Assembly (NCBI GenBank): GCA_934343805.1 | Contig: CAKRIN010000012.1 | Location: 1-64,000, forward strand | From: an uncultured Lachnospira sp. | GTDB lineage: Bacteria; Bacillota; Clostridia; Lachnospirales; Lachnospiraceae | DNA length: 64,000 nucleotides | Direction of reading: 5' to 3' | Shown here: positions 7,891 to 18,454 of the stretch, one piece after another | Layout of the letters: every line of letters begins with the position of its first letter | How positions within the stretch are numbered: the first letter of the stretch is position 1 | The notes under the pieces: generated by a model | The model's database searches: none | The model's input: only the letters and a program-made list of their open reading frames with translations | Told to the model about the DNA's origin: nothing | Program-made: the position numbers and the translations under genes

Positions 7891-8685
7891 TTATATGTTT
7901 CTCTGTCTCACTGCCTCATATGTAAGAATTGTACATGCTATTGCCGCATTCAGAGATTCAACTTCACCACACATTGGTATACGGATAAGTGTATCCGCCT
8001 GTCTGGTTATTCTTTCACTTAATCCATTGCCTTCATTCCCTATAAGAAATGCACTTGGACCAGTATATTGTTCATTCAGATATGTGTTCCTGCCATCAAG
8101 ATGAGCAGCATACACTTTTACTCCTGACTTCTGGCATTCACTTACAGCTTCCTCAAAATTGCTGGCATACATGAATGGAACTCTGAATATAGAACCCATT
8201 GTTGACCTTATTGTCTTTGGATTATATATATCTACTGTATTAGGACTCATTACAATGCCAGTCACGCCAGCGCCCTCACCCATTCTTATAATTGTTCCAA
8301 GATTACCTGGATCCTGCAGATTTTCAACAAAAATAATAAGTGGATTACCCATAAGCATCTGGTCAAGGCTGCTCTCATGCATTCCTGCCACCGCCATTAT
8401 TCCCTGCGGAGTCTGTGTCTGCGACATCCTGTCAAACACATTATCACTTACAATCTCATAACAGTCCTCTGAAATACACTTTTCAGAGATCAGCTTAGTA
8501 ATATAATCTGCATTATTCTTCTGAAAATGCTCCGAAACATATATTTTAACTATATCCCTGGCTGGTATCTCCGAAACCATTCTGAGACCTTCAACAACAT
8601 ATTGTTTATTTTTCTTTCTGTCTTTCGCTCTTGATAATAAAGCCATCACATGCTTTACCTGAGCACTACTGGTACTTGTTATCAT
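7891..8685 (-). CDS. TrmH/SpoU-family RNA 2'-O-methyltransferase
   Basis: S-adenosylmethionine-dependent ribose methylation of rRNA or tRNA by a SPOUT (alpha/beta-knot) enzyme. The 264-aa protein has an N-terminal substrate-binding domain (about 1-100) and the three SpoU motifs: motif 1 NLQDPGNLGTIIR, motif 2 FLIGNEGNGLS and motif 3 IRIPMCGEVESLNAAIA with the knot. The target nucleotide cannot be read from sequence; RlmB- and TsnR/AviRb-like enzymes share this architecture. It starts 1 nt after the pfkA stop codon, so the two genes are cotranscribed. Confidence 0.9.
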   Translation of the reverse strand: MITSTSSAQVKHVMALLSRAKDRKKNKQYVVEGLRMVSEIPARDIVKIYVSEHFQKNNADYITKLISEKCISEDCYEIVSDNVFDRMSQTQTPQGIMAVAGMHESSLDQMLMGNPLIIFVENLQDPGNLGTIIRMGEGAGVTGIVMSPNTVDIYNPKTIRSTMGSIFRVPFMYASNFEEAVSECQKSGVKVYAAHLDGRNTYLNEQYTGPSAFLIGNEGNGLSERITRQADTLIRIPMCGEVESLNAAIACTILTYEAVRQRNI

Positions 8686-8686
8686 A

Positions 8687-9661
8687 TTACTTTGAAAGCA
8701 GGGCGCTTATATTAAACTCATAATCATTAATATCCTTGGTCATCGCAAGCGCCTCATCAATATCATAATCCACAAATTTTCCATCCTTATAGGCAACCAG
8801 TCTGTTGCTCTTTCCTTCCGCAAGAAGATCTACTGCATATGCACCCATGATAGACGCATACATTCTGTCCTTACATGTAGGTGATCCGCCCCTCTGCATG
8901 TATCCGAGAATTGTTGCTCTTGTCTCTATTCCTGTTGCAGCCTCTATTCTTCTTGCCATACCTGTAGAATGTCCAATTCCTTCAGCATTAATAATAAGAT
9001 GATGCTTCTTTCCTTTCTTTCTTCCTTCAATGATGTGATTGATAAGGGCCTGTTCATCATTATCATATCTTTCTGGAAGAAGGATATCCTCCGCGCCATT
9101 AGCAATTCCACACCACAATGCAATATATCCTGCATTTCTTCCCATAACTTCAATGATACTGCATCTTTCATGAGATGTTGATGTATCTCTTATCTTATCA
9201 ATAGCTTCCATTGCTGTATTAACAGCTGTATCAAATCCTATTGTATAGTCTGTGCATGCGATATCCAAGTCTATTGTTCCCGGCAATCCGATAGTATTAA
9301 TTCCCTGAGCTGCAAGCTTCTGCGCACCTCTGAAAGAACCATCTCCACCAATTACAACTATTCCATCAATTCCATGCTTCCTGCATACCTCAGCACCCTT
9401 CTTCTGACCTTCTTCAGTCATAAACTCCATACAACGTGCTGTATAAAGAACTGTTCCACCCCTCTGGATTATATCAGCAACGCTTCGCTTATCCATATCA
9501 ATTATTTCATCATTAAGAAGTCCGTTATAGCCCTTCTGGATTCCTTTAACCTTAAGCCCCTTATTCAAAGCTGTTCTTACAACTGCCCTGATAGCTGCAT
9601 TCATTCCTGGAGCATCTCCACCACTTGTTAATACACCGATTGTTTTTATTTCCTTTGCCAT
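8687..9661 (-). CDS. pfkA: 6-phosphofructokinase
   Basis: Phosphorylates fructose 6-phosphate in glycolysis. The 324-aa protein has the nucleotide loop TSGGDAPGMNAAIR, GGDGSFRGA (the glycine of the ATP-dependent form rather than GGDDT of PPi enzymes), the catalytic loop PGTIDLDI and the substrate segment MGRNAGYIALWCG. The catalytic loop is usually TIDNDI; here the middle Asn is Leu and GTD is replaced by CTD, while both aspartates are kept. I recall this variant in Lachnospiraceae. It is followed 1 nt later by the RNA methyltransferase gene. Confidence 0.95.
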   Translation of the reverse strand: MAKEIKTIGVLTSGGDAPGMNAAIRAVVRTALNKGLKVKGIQKGYNGLLNDEIIDMDKRSVADIIQRGGTVLYTARCMEFMTEEGQKKGAEVCRKHGIDGIVVIGGDGSFRGAQKLAAQGINTIGLPGTIDLDIACTDYTIGFDTAVNTAMEAIDKIRDTSTSHERCSIIEVMGRNAGYIALWCGIANGAEDILLPERYDNDEQALINHIIEGRKKGKKHHLIINAEGIGHSTGMARRIEAATGIETRATILGYMQRGGSPTCKDRMYASIMGAYAVDLLAEGKSNRLVAYKDGKFVDYDIDEALAMTKDINDYEFNISALLSK

Positions 9662-9763
9662 AACTTCCCCTTTCTTTGCCTTCCAATATTTTCGGTTTTA
9701 TGTTACCACAATATTAAAGAAAAATCTTCTTTTTTTGATAAAAATTTACCAAACTTTTAAAAA

Positions 9764-12700
9764 TTAAGTCGTAGCAATGTTCTTTTCGCCAAAAATTCTC
9801 TTAAGATTGTATAAAAGATCTGACGAAACACTTACATTCTGGCTTGATGGAAGCGTTATCTTTTGTTTTTCCTGCGTACAGTATATTATTACAGTGTCAT
9901 TTCCATCGGAATCATGCATTAACTCATTAAGCTTCTCTTTGTTATTATTATACTCTTCAAGACTTGCGAATCTTATCCACAGCTTTCTTGGAACACTATC
10001 GAAACTTACAATATTCTCACATATAAGTCTGGCGTCTGCATCAACATTTGCCTGAACCTTTCCTGTAACAAATATTTTGTTAGTAGTATCCAATATATGT
10101 CTGTTTTTCTCATAGTCTCTAGGAAATAGCAATATTTCTGTACTTCCCACCAGATCCTCAAGTGTAATATATGCCATCTGTTTGCCTGTTTTTGTAGTAA
10201 TAACCTTTATATTACGCACAATTCCGCCTATTGTCTGGCGCGATCCATCTGCCACCCTGGTTCCTCCGGACTCTTCATCAACTGCAAAATCAGTTGTCTT
10301 TGCAGATATATGTTTCTCCCACATGCCAGTATATTCATCCAGTGGATGCCCTGTTACATATACTCCAAGAACCTCTTTTTCTCTCTCAAGCAGATCCTCC
10401 TTTTCGAATTCCTGTATATCCGGCACCTTCATCTCCAGTGACTTCTTATCCTCTTCACTTACCAGATCAAACAGTGACATCTGTCCGGATATTGCATCCT
10501 TGCTCTGTTTAAGGGCAGAATCTATCATACGCTCATGAACATTAAGCATTCCTCTTCTTGTATGTCCAAATGCATCAAATGCCCCTGACAATATAAGATG
10601 CTCAGCGGTTCTTTTATTAATGTCTCCAACCATACGATTAATAAAATCCTGCATAGAATGAAATTCCCCATTATCTTCGCGTTCTCTTATTATTGCATTA
10701 ATAGTTGGTCTTCCAAGGCTTTTAACAGCATCAAATCCAAAACGGATATTACCATCTTCCACACTAAATTCTGCAACTGATTTATTAACGTCAGGTGGAA
10801 GTATTTTAATTCCCAGTTCCCTTGCTGCCAGTATGTATTCAGCTACTTTGCTTGTTTTATCGGTAACGGATGATATAAGCCATGCCATATATTCTACTGT
10901 AAAATGTGCTTTAAGATATGCTGTCTGATATGCAACAACAGCGTAACATGCAGCATGTGACTTGTTAAATGCATATTTGGCAAAATCCATCATCTCATCA
11001 TATATCTTATTGGCAGTCTTCTCATCTATGCCATTCTTAATACATCCCGGCACCCCCTGCTCTTCATTTCCATATACGAAATTCTGTCTTTCCTGCTCCA
11101 TAACCTTAAGCTTTTTCTTAGCCATGGCTCTTCGCACATTGTCACTTCCGCCCCATGAATATCCCGCAAGATCACGCACAATCTGCATTACCTGTTCCTG
11201 ATAAACCATGCATCCGTATGTTGGTTCCAATATTGGCTCTAACTGTGTGCATTCATAAGTAATATTTCCTGCATTCTCTTTCCCCTGAATATACTGTGGT
11301 ATAAAATCCATAGGTCCCGGCCGGTACAGTGATATTCCGGCTATAAGATCCTCAAGGCAGTCAGGCTTTAACTCTTTCATGAAGTTCTTCATTCCATTAC
11401 TCTCTAACTGAAATATACCTGCACATTTACCCTGGCTTATCATTTCATAAACTGCCTTATCATCATATGGAATTGAATCTATCGAAAACCCTGTATTTCT
11501 CTTCTTTTCACATTCCTCTGTTTTCTGTATAACAGTCAGGTTTCTGAGTCCAAGGAAATCAAACTTAAGAAGTCCAAGTCTTTCAAGTGTAGGTCCTTCA
11601 AACTGTGTTACTTTTACATTATCAGCTCCCACTGCTACAGGAACATATTCCCCTACATCCTTCTGACTTATCAGTACGCCTGATGCATGAACTGACGCAT
11701 GTCTTGGAAGTCCTTCCAGTCTTTTTGCCTTATCTATAAGGTCATGTACCGTCGGGTCTGACTCATACAATGCTTTAAATTCGTGATTAGGCTTGATATC
11801 CCTGTCAGCATCTCCGTTCATTGCGCTTTCAATTGTAACGCCAACTTTCTGTGGAATCATTTTCGCAATATTATCCACCATGGCATATGGAAGATCCATA
11901 ACTCGTCCAACATCTTTTATAACAGCTCTTGCTGCCATTGTTCCAAATGTAATAATCTGGCATACACATTCCTTGCCATATTTATCTATTACATAATCTA
12001 TTACCTTCTGTCTTCCGTCTGGAGCAAAGTCCACATCAATATCGGGCATAGATACTCTTTCTGGATTAAGGAAACGTTCAAACACAAGATTATACTTTAT
12101 AGGATCAAGTGTCGTAATGCCCAGGCAATAGGCTACAAGACTTCCCGCTGCAGAACCTCTTCCTGGTCCGACTGGTACACCATGTGTTTTTGCATAATTG
12201 ATATAATCCCACACTATAAGGAAATAATCCACATACCCCATTGAATATATAACAGACAGTTCATATGATAAACGTTGAAAAATATTATTAGAATCCTGCG
12301 CACGTTTTATAATGACATCTTTACGATTATCAACAACCGTATCTTTTGCATTCTTTATACATTCCGCAATATCAATACTTTCTGTCTGCTCAGGATACCT
12401 TTTCTTAAGTCCCTCATAACATAGTGCATTAAGATATACCCATGAGTTCTTTCCATACTCTTCAGGCACGTCAAATGCAGGAAGCTTGGTAACTCCAAAC
12501 TCTATTTCTACATTACATCTTTCTGCTATCTTATGTGTATTTTCTACAGCCTCTGGAGCATATTTGAACAATTCAGACATTTCTTCTTCTGATTTAAGAT
12601 AGAACTGTCCACCCTCATAACGCATTCTGTTCTCGTCTGATAGCTTCTTTCCAGTCTGTATACACAAAAGAATATCATGGGCATCCGCATCTTCAGCATA

Positions 12701-13330
12701 TGTATAATGAACATCATTGGTACATACAAGTTCTATTCCTGTCTCATTGTGCATTCGCATAAGCTGTGGATTAACATATCTTTGCTCAGCAATTCCATGG
12801 TCCTGCAGTTCAAGAAAGAAATTACCCTTTCCAAATATTCTCTCATATTCCAAAGCAACATCCCGTGCAGTCTCATACATTCCTCTTGAAAGATATCTCT
12901 GTACCTCACCTGCCAGACATGCGCTTGTTGCTATTATTCCCTCATGATATTCTTCAAGGATATCTTTATCCACCCTCGGTTTATAATAGAATCCATCAGT
13001 AAATCCAATAGATACTATTTTCATAAGATTCTGATATCCCTGATTATTCTCTGCAAGCAATACAAGATGGTTGTATTTATCCTCACTCTGACCGGCTCCC
13101 TTGTCAAATCTTGAACCAGGTGCCACATATACTTCACACCCAAGAATAGGCTTTATTCCCTCTGCCCTTGCAGCCTCATAGAATTCAATAACACCATACA
13201 TAACACCATGATCAGTTATTGCAAGGCTGTCCATTCCAAGTTCTCTGGCTCTTTTCGTTATCTCTTTAATCTTACTGGAACCATCCAGCAGTGAATATTG
13301 TGTATGCACATGTAAATGTGTAAAACTCAT
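9764..13330 (-). CDS. dnaE: DNA polymerase III alpha subunit (DnaE)
   Basis: Replicative C-family DNA polymerase subunit. The 1188-aa protein starts with the PHP domain (HLHVHTQYSLLDG), has the palm region with GPGRGSAAGSLVAYCLGI and the catalytic aspartates in MPDIDVDF near residue 400, then fingers, a helix-hairpin-helix region and a C-terminal OB fold (IGGIVRNIKVITTKTGKQMA). The length fits DnaE1-type rather than the longer exonuclease-containing PolC, which Clostridia encode separately. GAGG lies eight nucleotides before the ATG. It is divergent from the PilZ gene and stops 100 nt before pfkA. Confidence 0.96.
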   Translation of the reverse strand: MSFTHLHVHTQYSLLDGSSKIKEITKRARELGMDSLAITDHGVMYGVIEFYEAARAEGIKPILGCEVYVAPGSRFDKGAGQSEDKYNHLVLLAENNQGYQNLMKIVSIGFTDGFYYKPRVDKDILEEYHEGIIATSACLAGEVQRYLSRGMYETARDVALEYERIFGKGNFFLELQDHGIAEQRYVNPQLMRMHNETGIELVCTNDVHYTYAEDADAHDILLCIQTGKKLSDENRMRYEGGQFYLKSEEEMSELFKYAPEAVENTHKIAERCNVEIEFGVTKLPAFDVPEEYGKNSWVYLNALCYEGLKKRYPEQTESIDIAECIKNAKDTVVDNRKDVIIKRAQDSNNIFQRLSYELSVIYSMGYVDYFLIVWDYINYAKTHGVPVGPGRGSAAGSLVAYCLGITTLDPIKYNLVFERFLNPERVSMPDIDVDFAPDGRQKVIDYVIDKYGKECVCQIITFGTMAARAVIKDVGRVMDLPYAMVDNIAKMIPQKVGVTIESAMNGDADRDIKPNHEFKALYESDPTVHDLIDKAKRLEGLPRHASVHASGVLISQKDVGEYVPVAVGADNVKVTQFEGPTLERLGLLKFDFLGLRNLTVIQKTEECEKKRNTGFSIDSIPYDDKAVYEMISQGKCAGIFQLESNGMKNFMKELKPDCLEDLIAGISLYRPGPMDFIPQYIQGKENAGNITYECTQLEPILEPTYGCMVYQEQVMQIVRDLAGYSWGGSDNVRRAMAKKKLKVMEQERQNFVYGNEEQGVPGCIKNGIDEKTANKIYDEMMDFAKYAFNKSHAACYAVVAYQTAYLKAHFTVEYMAWLISSVTDKTSKVAEYILAARELGIKILPPDVNKSVAEFSVEDGNIRFGFDAVKSLGRPTINAIIREREDNGEFHSMQDFINRMVGDINKRTAEHLILSGAFDAFGHTRRGMLNVHERMIDSALKQSKDAISGQMSLFDLVSEEDKKSLEMKVPDIQEFEKEDLLEREKEVLGVYVTGHPLDEYTGMWEKHISAKTTDFAVDEESGGTRVADGSRQTIGGIVRNIKVITTKTGKQMAYITLEDLVGSTEILLFPRDYEKNRHILDTTNKIFVTGKVQANVDADARLICENIVSFDSVPRKLWIRFASLEEYNNNKEKLNELMHDSDGNDTVIIYCTQEKQKITLPSSQNVSVSSDLLYNLKRIFGEKNIATT

Positions 13331-13481
13331 ATCTGATCCTCTTTCTTATCACCAAGTCGGCTTTCGCACCTCAATATAAGAAATATACCACATTTTTGGA
13401 TAGATTCATATTCATATTTAGCATAATTTGTGATATTCTATATTTAGTTAATTATGTGATAATTTCATGGGGGGATTTATA

Positions 13482-14288
13482 ATGCTTATATCTGATATTA
13501 TGCCGGGAGCTCCAATATCAATAGAATTAGCTGTTGCTGATGCTACATACGAAATGCCATCTAGTATTGTTGCATCCAAGCCCGGTTATATATTAATTGC
13601 TCCGTTTACCCTTAATGGAACAGTTATTAATCTCGAAGATAACAAAGACATGCTTTTTAATGTATATACTATAGATCCATCTACCAGAAACCGTGTAGTA
13701 TGGAAGAATGTTCATCTTGAAACAATAACATACAAATCAAGCAGTTTTGTTTCAGCCTACTACAAAATATCCACAAGCAGTTTTGCCAGTCTTTCATCAA
13801 CATGTGATAGACGGGCATCCAACAGGATTACAATTGACATTCCGGGATATGTAACTCCCAATACAGAAAGCAACCCTATCCCAATAACAATACACGACAT
13901 ATCTGATAAGGGATTGTCTTTCAAAGGACCTCAGGAACTTGAATTTCAGTTATCTAACGGATATATTACTCTTTCTGACCAGGCTAACGGAAAAGAATTC
14001 AACTTAAACTTCAAATTCATCAAAATCCGTTCAACGCCTGTTGGTGAAGACATCATATATGGATGTATGGTACCATCTCCATCACGTGAGTATCTCACAT
14101 ATGTATTTCTTAAAAAGCTTGAATCCCGTATGAATTCAGCAAAAGAAGACAGCGAGAAGGCTGCTATACTTGATGCAGCATCTGTTGCTAATACTTCCAT
14201 TGAAACCTCTGATAACAATAAATCTTCATCTGATAGCGGCAAAGGATTCCACTCAACAATAGGAACATCACGAAACAGATTACAATAA
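13482..14288 (+). CDS. PilZ-domain cyclic-di-GMP binding protein (YcgR-like)
   Basis: Probable c-di-GMP effector. The 268-aa cytoplasmic protein has an N-terminal YcgR-type domain (about 1-105) and a PilZ domain whose two binding motifs are visible: RRASNR, giving RxxxR, followed by a beta strand, and DISDKGLSF, giving DxSxxG. The C-terminal ~45 residues are Ser-rich and probably disordered. I chose the second ATG (13482) because GGGGGG lies nine nucleotides upstream; the longer frame begins inside that Shine-Dalgarno. It is divergent from dnaE and convergent with ftsH. A GGDEF protein at 37.5-39 kb could be a source of its ligand. Confidence 0.88.
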   Translation: MLISDIMPGAPISIELAVADATYEMPSSIVASKPGYILIAPFTLNGTVINLEDNKDMLFNVYTIDPSTRNRVVWKNVHLETITYKSSSFVSAYYKISTSSFASLSSTCDRRASNRITIDIPGYVTPNTESNPIPITIHDISDKGLSFKGPQELEFQLSNGYITLSDQANGKEFNLNFKFIKIRSTPVGEDIIYGCMVPSPSREYLTYVFLKKLESRMNSAKEDSEKAAILDAASVANTSIETSDNNKSSSDSGKGFHSTIGTSRNRLQ

Positions 14289-14290
14289 TC

Positions 14291-14357
14291 AATAAAAGAG
14301 CGTATCAAATACCCCTGCAGACTCATCTCTGGGTATATGATACGCTCTTTCTTTATT
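14291..14357. terminator. Bidirectional terminator between the PilZ gene and ftsH
   Basis: Long stem: 14291-14314 pairs with 14331-14357 (core AAAGAGCGTATCA / TGATACGCTCTTT, continued by ATACCC/GGGTAT). Convergent genes on both sides end here. Confidence 0.88.
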
Positions 14358-14362
14358 GAATA

Positions 14363-16495
14363 TTATTCTTCATGTGTTGATGCTTCCTGTGATTCATTAT
14401 CTTTATCACTTTCTCCATCATTTTTATGATTATCAGCTTCTGAATTGCCAATATTTTTCCATATATCACTTTCTGGTTCGCCACTTACTGTAGATGAATA
14501 ACTTCCATCTTCATTAAATGTTACACTTTCTGCAACCTTCTCAGATGTAGTGAACAAAGATGTATCAACTGGTTCCGGAATGCCTTTGGCCTCTCTAAAT
14601 ATCTTCATGAATTCCTTGCCTGTTATAGTCTCATGATCATACAGATATCTTGCAAGCTTATCCATCACATCTTTGTTATCTTTTATAATCTGCTTAGCTT
14701 CTTCATAGCATGAAGCTATAAGCTTCTTAACTTCATCATCAACTTCCGCCTCGGTTGCCTGTGCGCAGTTCATAGATGCCCTGCCACTAAGATATTCATC
14801 CTCAACTGTAGATAATGCCACAAGTCCGAAACGATCCGACATACCATATCTTGTAATCATTGTCTTGGCAAGATTAGTTGCCTTCTTAATATCATCATAT
14901 GCACCATTAGTTACAGATCCGAATACAACCTCTTCTGCTGCACGTCCTCCGACAAGTGATATAAGATCTGTCATAAGTTCATCCTTAGTTTCAAGATGTT
15001 TCTCTTCCTCCGGGAAATTAAGAACATAACCAAGTGAACCATTAGTATGAGGTATAATTGTAATCTTCTGTACAGGATCTGAATTATTCTTAATAGCCCT
15101 GATAAGTGCGTGACCTATCTCATGATAAGCAACAACCTGCTTTTCTTTCTTACTAAGAACACGTTCTTTCTTTTCCTTACCCGCCACAACAGTATCAAAC
15201 GCACCCAGTAAATCTTTCTGTGTAACAAAACTCCGTCCATTCTTAACTGCTGCAATCGCTGCCTCATTAATAATATTAGCAAGGTCTGAACCTACAAGAC
15301 CACTTGTTGCCATTGCAATCTCTTCAAAATCAACAGTATCGTCCATAAGAACATCTTTAGAATGTACCTTAAGAGTCTCTATTCTTCCTTTCTTATCAGG
15401 TCTGTCAACAGTAATTCTTCTATCAAGACGACCTGGTCTTAAAAGCGCTTTATCAAGTACCTCTGGTCTGTTAGTTGCAGCAAGAATGAATATTCCCTTA
15501 GAAGAATCAAAACCATCCATCTCTGCAAGTAACTGGTTCAATGTCTGCTCACGCTCGTCATTGCCACCGCCGTACTTAGAATCTCTGCTCTTACCTATGG
15601 CATCAATCTCATCAATAAACACTATACAAGGAGCCTGCTTGGTTGCTTCCTTAAAAAGATCTCTTACTCTTGAAGCACCAACTCCCACGAACATCTCTAC
15701 AAAATCTGATCCTGCGAGCGAGAAAAATGGAACATCTGCTTCTCCTGCTACTGCCTTGGCAAGAAGCGTCTTACCCGTTCCCGGAGGTCCTACTAACAAG
15801 GCTCCCTTTGGAAGCTTGGCACCTATCTTGGAATACTTATCAGGATTATGAAGAAAATCAACTATTTCTGTAAGCGATTCCTTTGCCTCATCCTGTCCTG
15901 CTACATCTTTAAATGTAACTCCCGTCTTTTTCTGGACATATACCTTGGCATTACTCTTGCCAACTCCCATTCCGCCCATCATACCGCCATTCTTAGCAAT
16001 TCTTCTATATACAAATGCAAAGATTATATATAAAAATAAGATAGGAAGTACATATGCAAGCAGAAACTCTACAATTGAAGAACTTGAGTCTGGAATATAT
16101 CCTTCAAACTCAATTCCCTTTCTCTTAAGAAGTGGTACAAGCGTATCATCATTTACATAACCCGTATAATATGTGTATGAAACGCCTGCTATGCCAGACT
16201 GTTTCTCTTCTTCAACAGGTGTGATAAGAATTCTGTCCTGCTCTAATGCTACTTTCTTTACCTTATCTTCATCAATCATCTGAATAAACTGATCATAGCT
16301 TATCTCTTTATAAGTTGCATTCTTAAACATATTGCTAAGAAGTGTAAGTCCTATAAATGTAACTACTGCAGCAATAATAATGAATATTATAAGATTAACA
16401 TTCTTTGGCTTTTTGTTATTATTGTTGTTCTGATTGTTATTGTTGTTATTGTTACGATTATTATAACCGCTACCATTGTTGTTATAATTGTCCAT
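14363..16495 (-). CDS. ftsH: ATP-dependent zinc metalloprotease FtsH
   Basis: Membrane-anchored AAA+ protease that degrades unassembled membrane proteins and regulators. The 710-aa protein has an unusual Asn-rich N-terminus (residues 4-27), two membrane segments around a short extracytoplasmic domain (about 33-55 and 124-145), the AAA module with Walker A GPPGTGKT, Walker B and the second region of homology (RPGRLDRRITVDRP), and the zinc motif HEIGH in the protease domain. The C-terminal ~60 residues are acidic and low complexity. It stands alone, ending at the terminator shared with the PilZ gene. Confidence 0.97.
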   Translation of the reverse strand: MDNYNNNGSGYNNRNNNNNNNQNNNNNKKPKNVNLIIFIIIAAVVTFIGLTLLSNMFKNATYKEISYDQFIQMIDEDKVKKVALEQDRILITPVEEEKQSGIAGVSYTYYTGYVNDDTLVPLLKRKGIEFEGYIPDSSSSIVEFLLAYVLPILFLYIIFAFVYRRIAKNGGMMGGMGVGKSNAKVYVQKKTGVTFKDVAGQDEAKESLTEIVDFLHNPDKYSKIGAKLPKGALLVGPPGTGKTLLAKAVAGEADVPFFSLAGSDFVEMFVGVGASRVRDLFKEATKQAPCIVFIDEIDAIGKSRDSKYGGGNDEREQTLNQLLAEMDGFDSSKGIFILAATNRPEVLDKALLRPGRLDRRITVDRPDKKGRIETLKVHSKDVLMDDTVDFEEIAMATSGLVGSDLANIINEAAIAAVKNGRSFVTQKDLLGAFDTVVAGKEKKERVLSKKEKQVVAYHEIGHALIRAIKNNSDPVQKITIIPHTNGSLGYVLNFPEEEKHLETKDELMTDLISLVGGRAAEEVVFGSVTNGAYDDIKKATNLAKTMITRYGMSDRFGLVALSTVEDEYLSGRASMNCAQATEAEVDDEVKKLIASCYEEAKQIIKDNKDVMDKLARYLYDHETITGKEFMKIFREAKGIPEPVDTSLFTTSEKVAESVTFNEDGSYSSTVSGEPESDIWKNIGNSEADNHKNDGESDKDNESQEASTHEE

Positions 16496-16671
16496 ATTCT
16501 TCTCCTGATAGATTTAATACTTTTTAAAGCATTTCCAAATAAGTATGTTTTCATTATAAAGAAGGAAAAAATATAAATCAACCCAAATCCAGCTCTTTAA
16601 TAAGATGTTTATATTTACTTTATATTATTAGTTTTTTTTATCAAAGTATGGAAATTTATTATACATGGCTG

Positions 16672-16677
16672 TATAAT
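16672..16677 (+). promoter_or_regulatory. Possible pyrG promoter -10 element
   Basis: TATAAT about 95 nt before the pyrG start; no good -35 at 17 bp, so the promoter is weak or needs another factor. The ftsH-pyrG gap (16496-16770) otherwise holds AT-rich sequence and the leader hairpin listed separately. Confidence 0.35.
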
Positions 16678-16697
16678 ATCGAAGTATTTTTTTGATT

Positions 16698-16733
16698 GCC
16701 GGTAGTTCTTGATTTACATTCATGCTGCCGGAT
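16698..16733 (+). promoter_or_regulatory. Possible pyrG leader hairpin
   Basis: CCGGTAG near 16700 can pair with CTGCCGG near 16726-16732 (7 bp including a G-U pair, ~19-nt loop) and is followed by the T-rich run ATATTTATTTTTATT. pyrG of other Firmicutes is controlled by a CTP-sensing attenuator in this position; the stem here is weak, so the equivalence is tentative. Confidence 0.3.
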
Positions 16734-16770
16734 ATTTATTTTTATTGCAATATGCAGATAGGAGGAAAGA

Positions 16771-18381
16771 ATGGCTGTTAAATACGTATTCGTAACAGGC
16801 GGTGTGGTTTCTGGTCTTGGAAAAGGTATTACTGCTGCATCTTTAGGAAGATTACTAAAAGCCCGTGGCTTCTCTGTAACAATGCAGAAATTTGATCCAT
16901 ACATCAACATTGACCCTGGTACTATGAACCCTATTCAGCACGGGGAAGTTTTCGTAACTGATGATGGTGCTGAAACAGATCTTGATCTTGGTCACTATGA
17001 AAGATTCATTGATGAAAGTCTTAACAAGAATTCCAATGTAACTACTGGTAAAGTATACTGGTCTGTATTACAGAAAGAACGTCGCGGGGATTTTGGTGGA
17101 GGAACAGTTCAGGTAATTCCTCATATTACTAATGAAATAAAAAGCCGTTTTTATAGAGATTATTCGACAGATGAAACTAAAATTGCCATTATCGAAGTAG
17201 GTGGTACTGTTGGTGATATAGAAAGCCAGCCTTTCCTTGAAGCCATCAGACAGTTCCAGCATGAAGTCGGACATGAAAATGCAATTCTTATACATGTAAC
17301 TCTGATTCCTTACCTTAAAGCATCTGGTGAAATGAAAACCAAGCCAACGCAGGCAAGTGTTAAGGAACTGCAGGGAATGGGTATCCGCCCTGACATACTT
17401 GTATGCCGTACTGAACATCCTTTAGAATCAGGTATCAAAGATAAGATTGCTCTTTTCTGTAATGTTCCTAAATCCCATGTACTTCAGAATCTTGATGTTG
17501 AAATCCTTTATGACGCACCTCTTGCCATGGAAGATGAACATCTTGCACAGGTAGCGTGCGAATGTCTCCAGCTCGACTGCCCTGAGCCTGACCTTGACGA
17601 ATGGAGATCTATGTGCAAAGCATGGAAGAATCCTACTAAGAAAGTTACAGTTGCTCTTGTTGGTAAATACATCCAGCTTCACGATGCCTATATCAGCGTA
17701 GTTGAGGCTTTAAAACATGGTGGAGTCTATAATTCATGTGATGTAACAATCAAATGGATTGATTCTGAGAATGTTACCCCAGAAACAGCAGATGAACTTT
17801 TATCTGATGTATCGGGTATTCTTGTTCCTGGTGGTTTCGGCGATCGTGGAACAGAAGGAAAGATTCAGGCAATAAAATATGCAAGAGAACATAATGTTCC
17901 ATTCCTTGGGTTATGCCTTGGAATGCAGTTATCTATTGTAGAATTTGCAAGAGATGTTATAGGCTATGAGGATGCACACAGTGTTGAACTTAATCCTAAC
18001 ACTACACACCCTGTAATTCATCTTATGCCAGACCAGGAAGGCATTGATGATATTGGTGGAACATTAAGGCTCGGTTCATATCCATGTGTACTTGATAAAA
18101 CAAGCAAAGCATACAAATTATATGGTGAAGAACTCATACATGAACGTCACAGACACAGATATGAAGTCAACAATGACTATAGAAAAATACTCACTGAAAA
18201 TGGCATGATTCTTTCAGGAATTTCTCCTGATGGACGAATCGTCGAAATGATTGAATTGAAAGATCATCCTTGGTTCATAGCAACCCAGGCACATCCTGAA
18301 TTAAAATCAAGACCTAATCGTCCTCATCCACTTTTTAGAGGATTTATATCAGCTTCTCTTGAATATCAGGACAAGCACTAA
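16771..18381 (+). CDS. pyrG: CTP synthase
   Basis: Aminates UTP to CTP using glutamine and ATP. The 536-aa protein has the synthase domain with the P-loop [18 protein letters not shown] at the N-terminus, and a C-terminal class I glutamine amidotransferase domain with the nucleophilic cysteine in LGLCLGMQ and the histidine/glutamate pair in [10 protein letters not shown]. An AGGAGG six nucleotides before the ATG fixes the start. It is monocistronic on the plus strand, with a leader that may contain an attenuator and a strong terminator after the stop codon. Confidence 0.97.
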   Translation: MAVKYVFVTGGVVSGLGKGITAASLGRLLKARGFSVTMQKFDPYINIDPGTMNPIQHGEVFVTDDGAETDLDLGHYERFIDESLNKNSNVTTGKVYWSVLQKERRGDFGGGTVQVIPHITNEIKSRFYRDYSTDETKIAIIEVGGTVGDIESQPFLEAIRQFQHEVGHENAILIHVTLIPYLKASGEMKTKPTQASVKELQGMGIRPDILVCRTEHPLESGIKDKIALFCNVPKSHVLQNLDVEILYDAPLAMEDEHLAQVACECLQLDCPEPDLDEWRSMCKAWKNPTKKVTVALVGKYIQLHDAYISVVEALKHGGVYNSCDVTIKWIDSENVTPETADELLSDVSGILVPGGFGDRGTEGKIQAIKYAREHNVPFLGLCLGMQLSIVEFARDVIGYEDAHSVELNPNTTHPVIHLMPDQEGIDDIGGTLRLGSYPCVLDKTSKAYKLYGEELIHERHRHRYEVNNDYRKILTENGMILSGISPDGRIVEMIELKDHPWFIATQAHPELKSRPNRPHPLFRGFISASLEYQDKH

Positions 18382-18405
18382 TTATTACACATTAATTGCT
18401 AAAAT

Positions 18406-18434
18406 AAAACCCCCGGTATCCTACCGGGGGTTTT
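18406..18434. terminator. Terminator between pyrG and the BlaI-type gene
   Basis: A 13-bp perfect stem, AAAACCCCCGGTA (18406-18418) with TACCGGGGGTTTT (18422-18434). Serves the convergent genes on both sides. Confidence 0.92.
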
Positions 18435-18454
18435 ATGTATGAACCTTATTGTAA

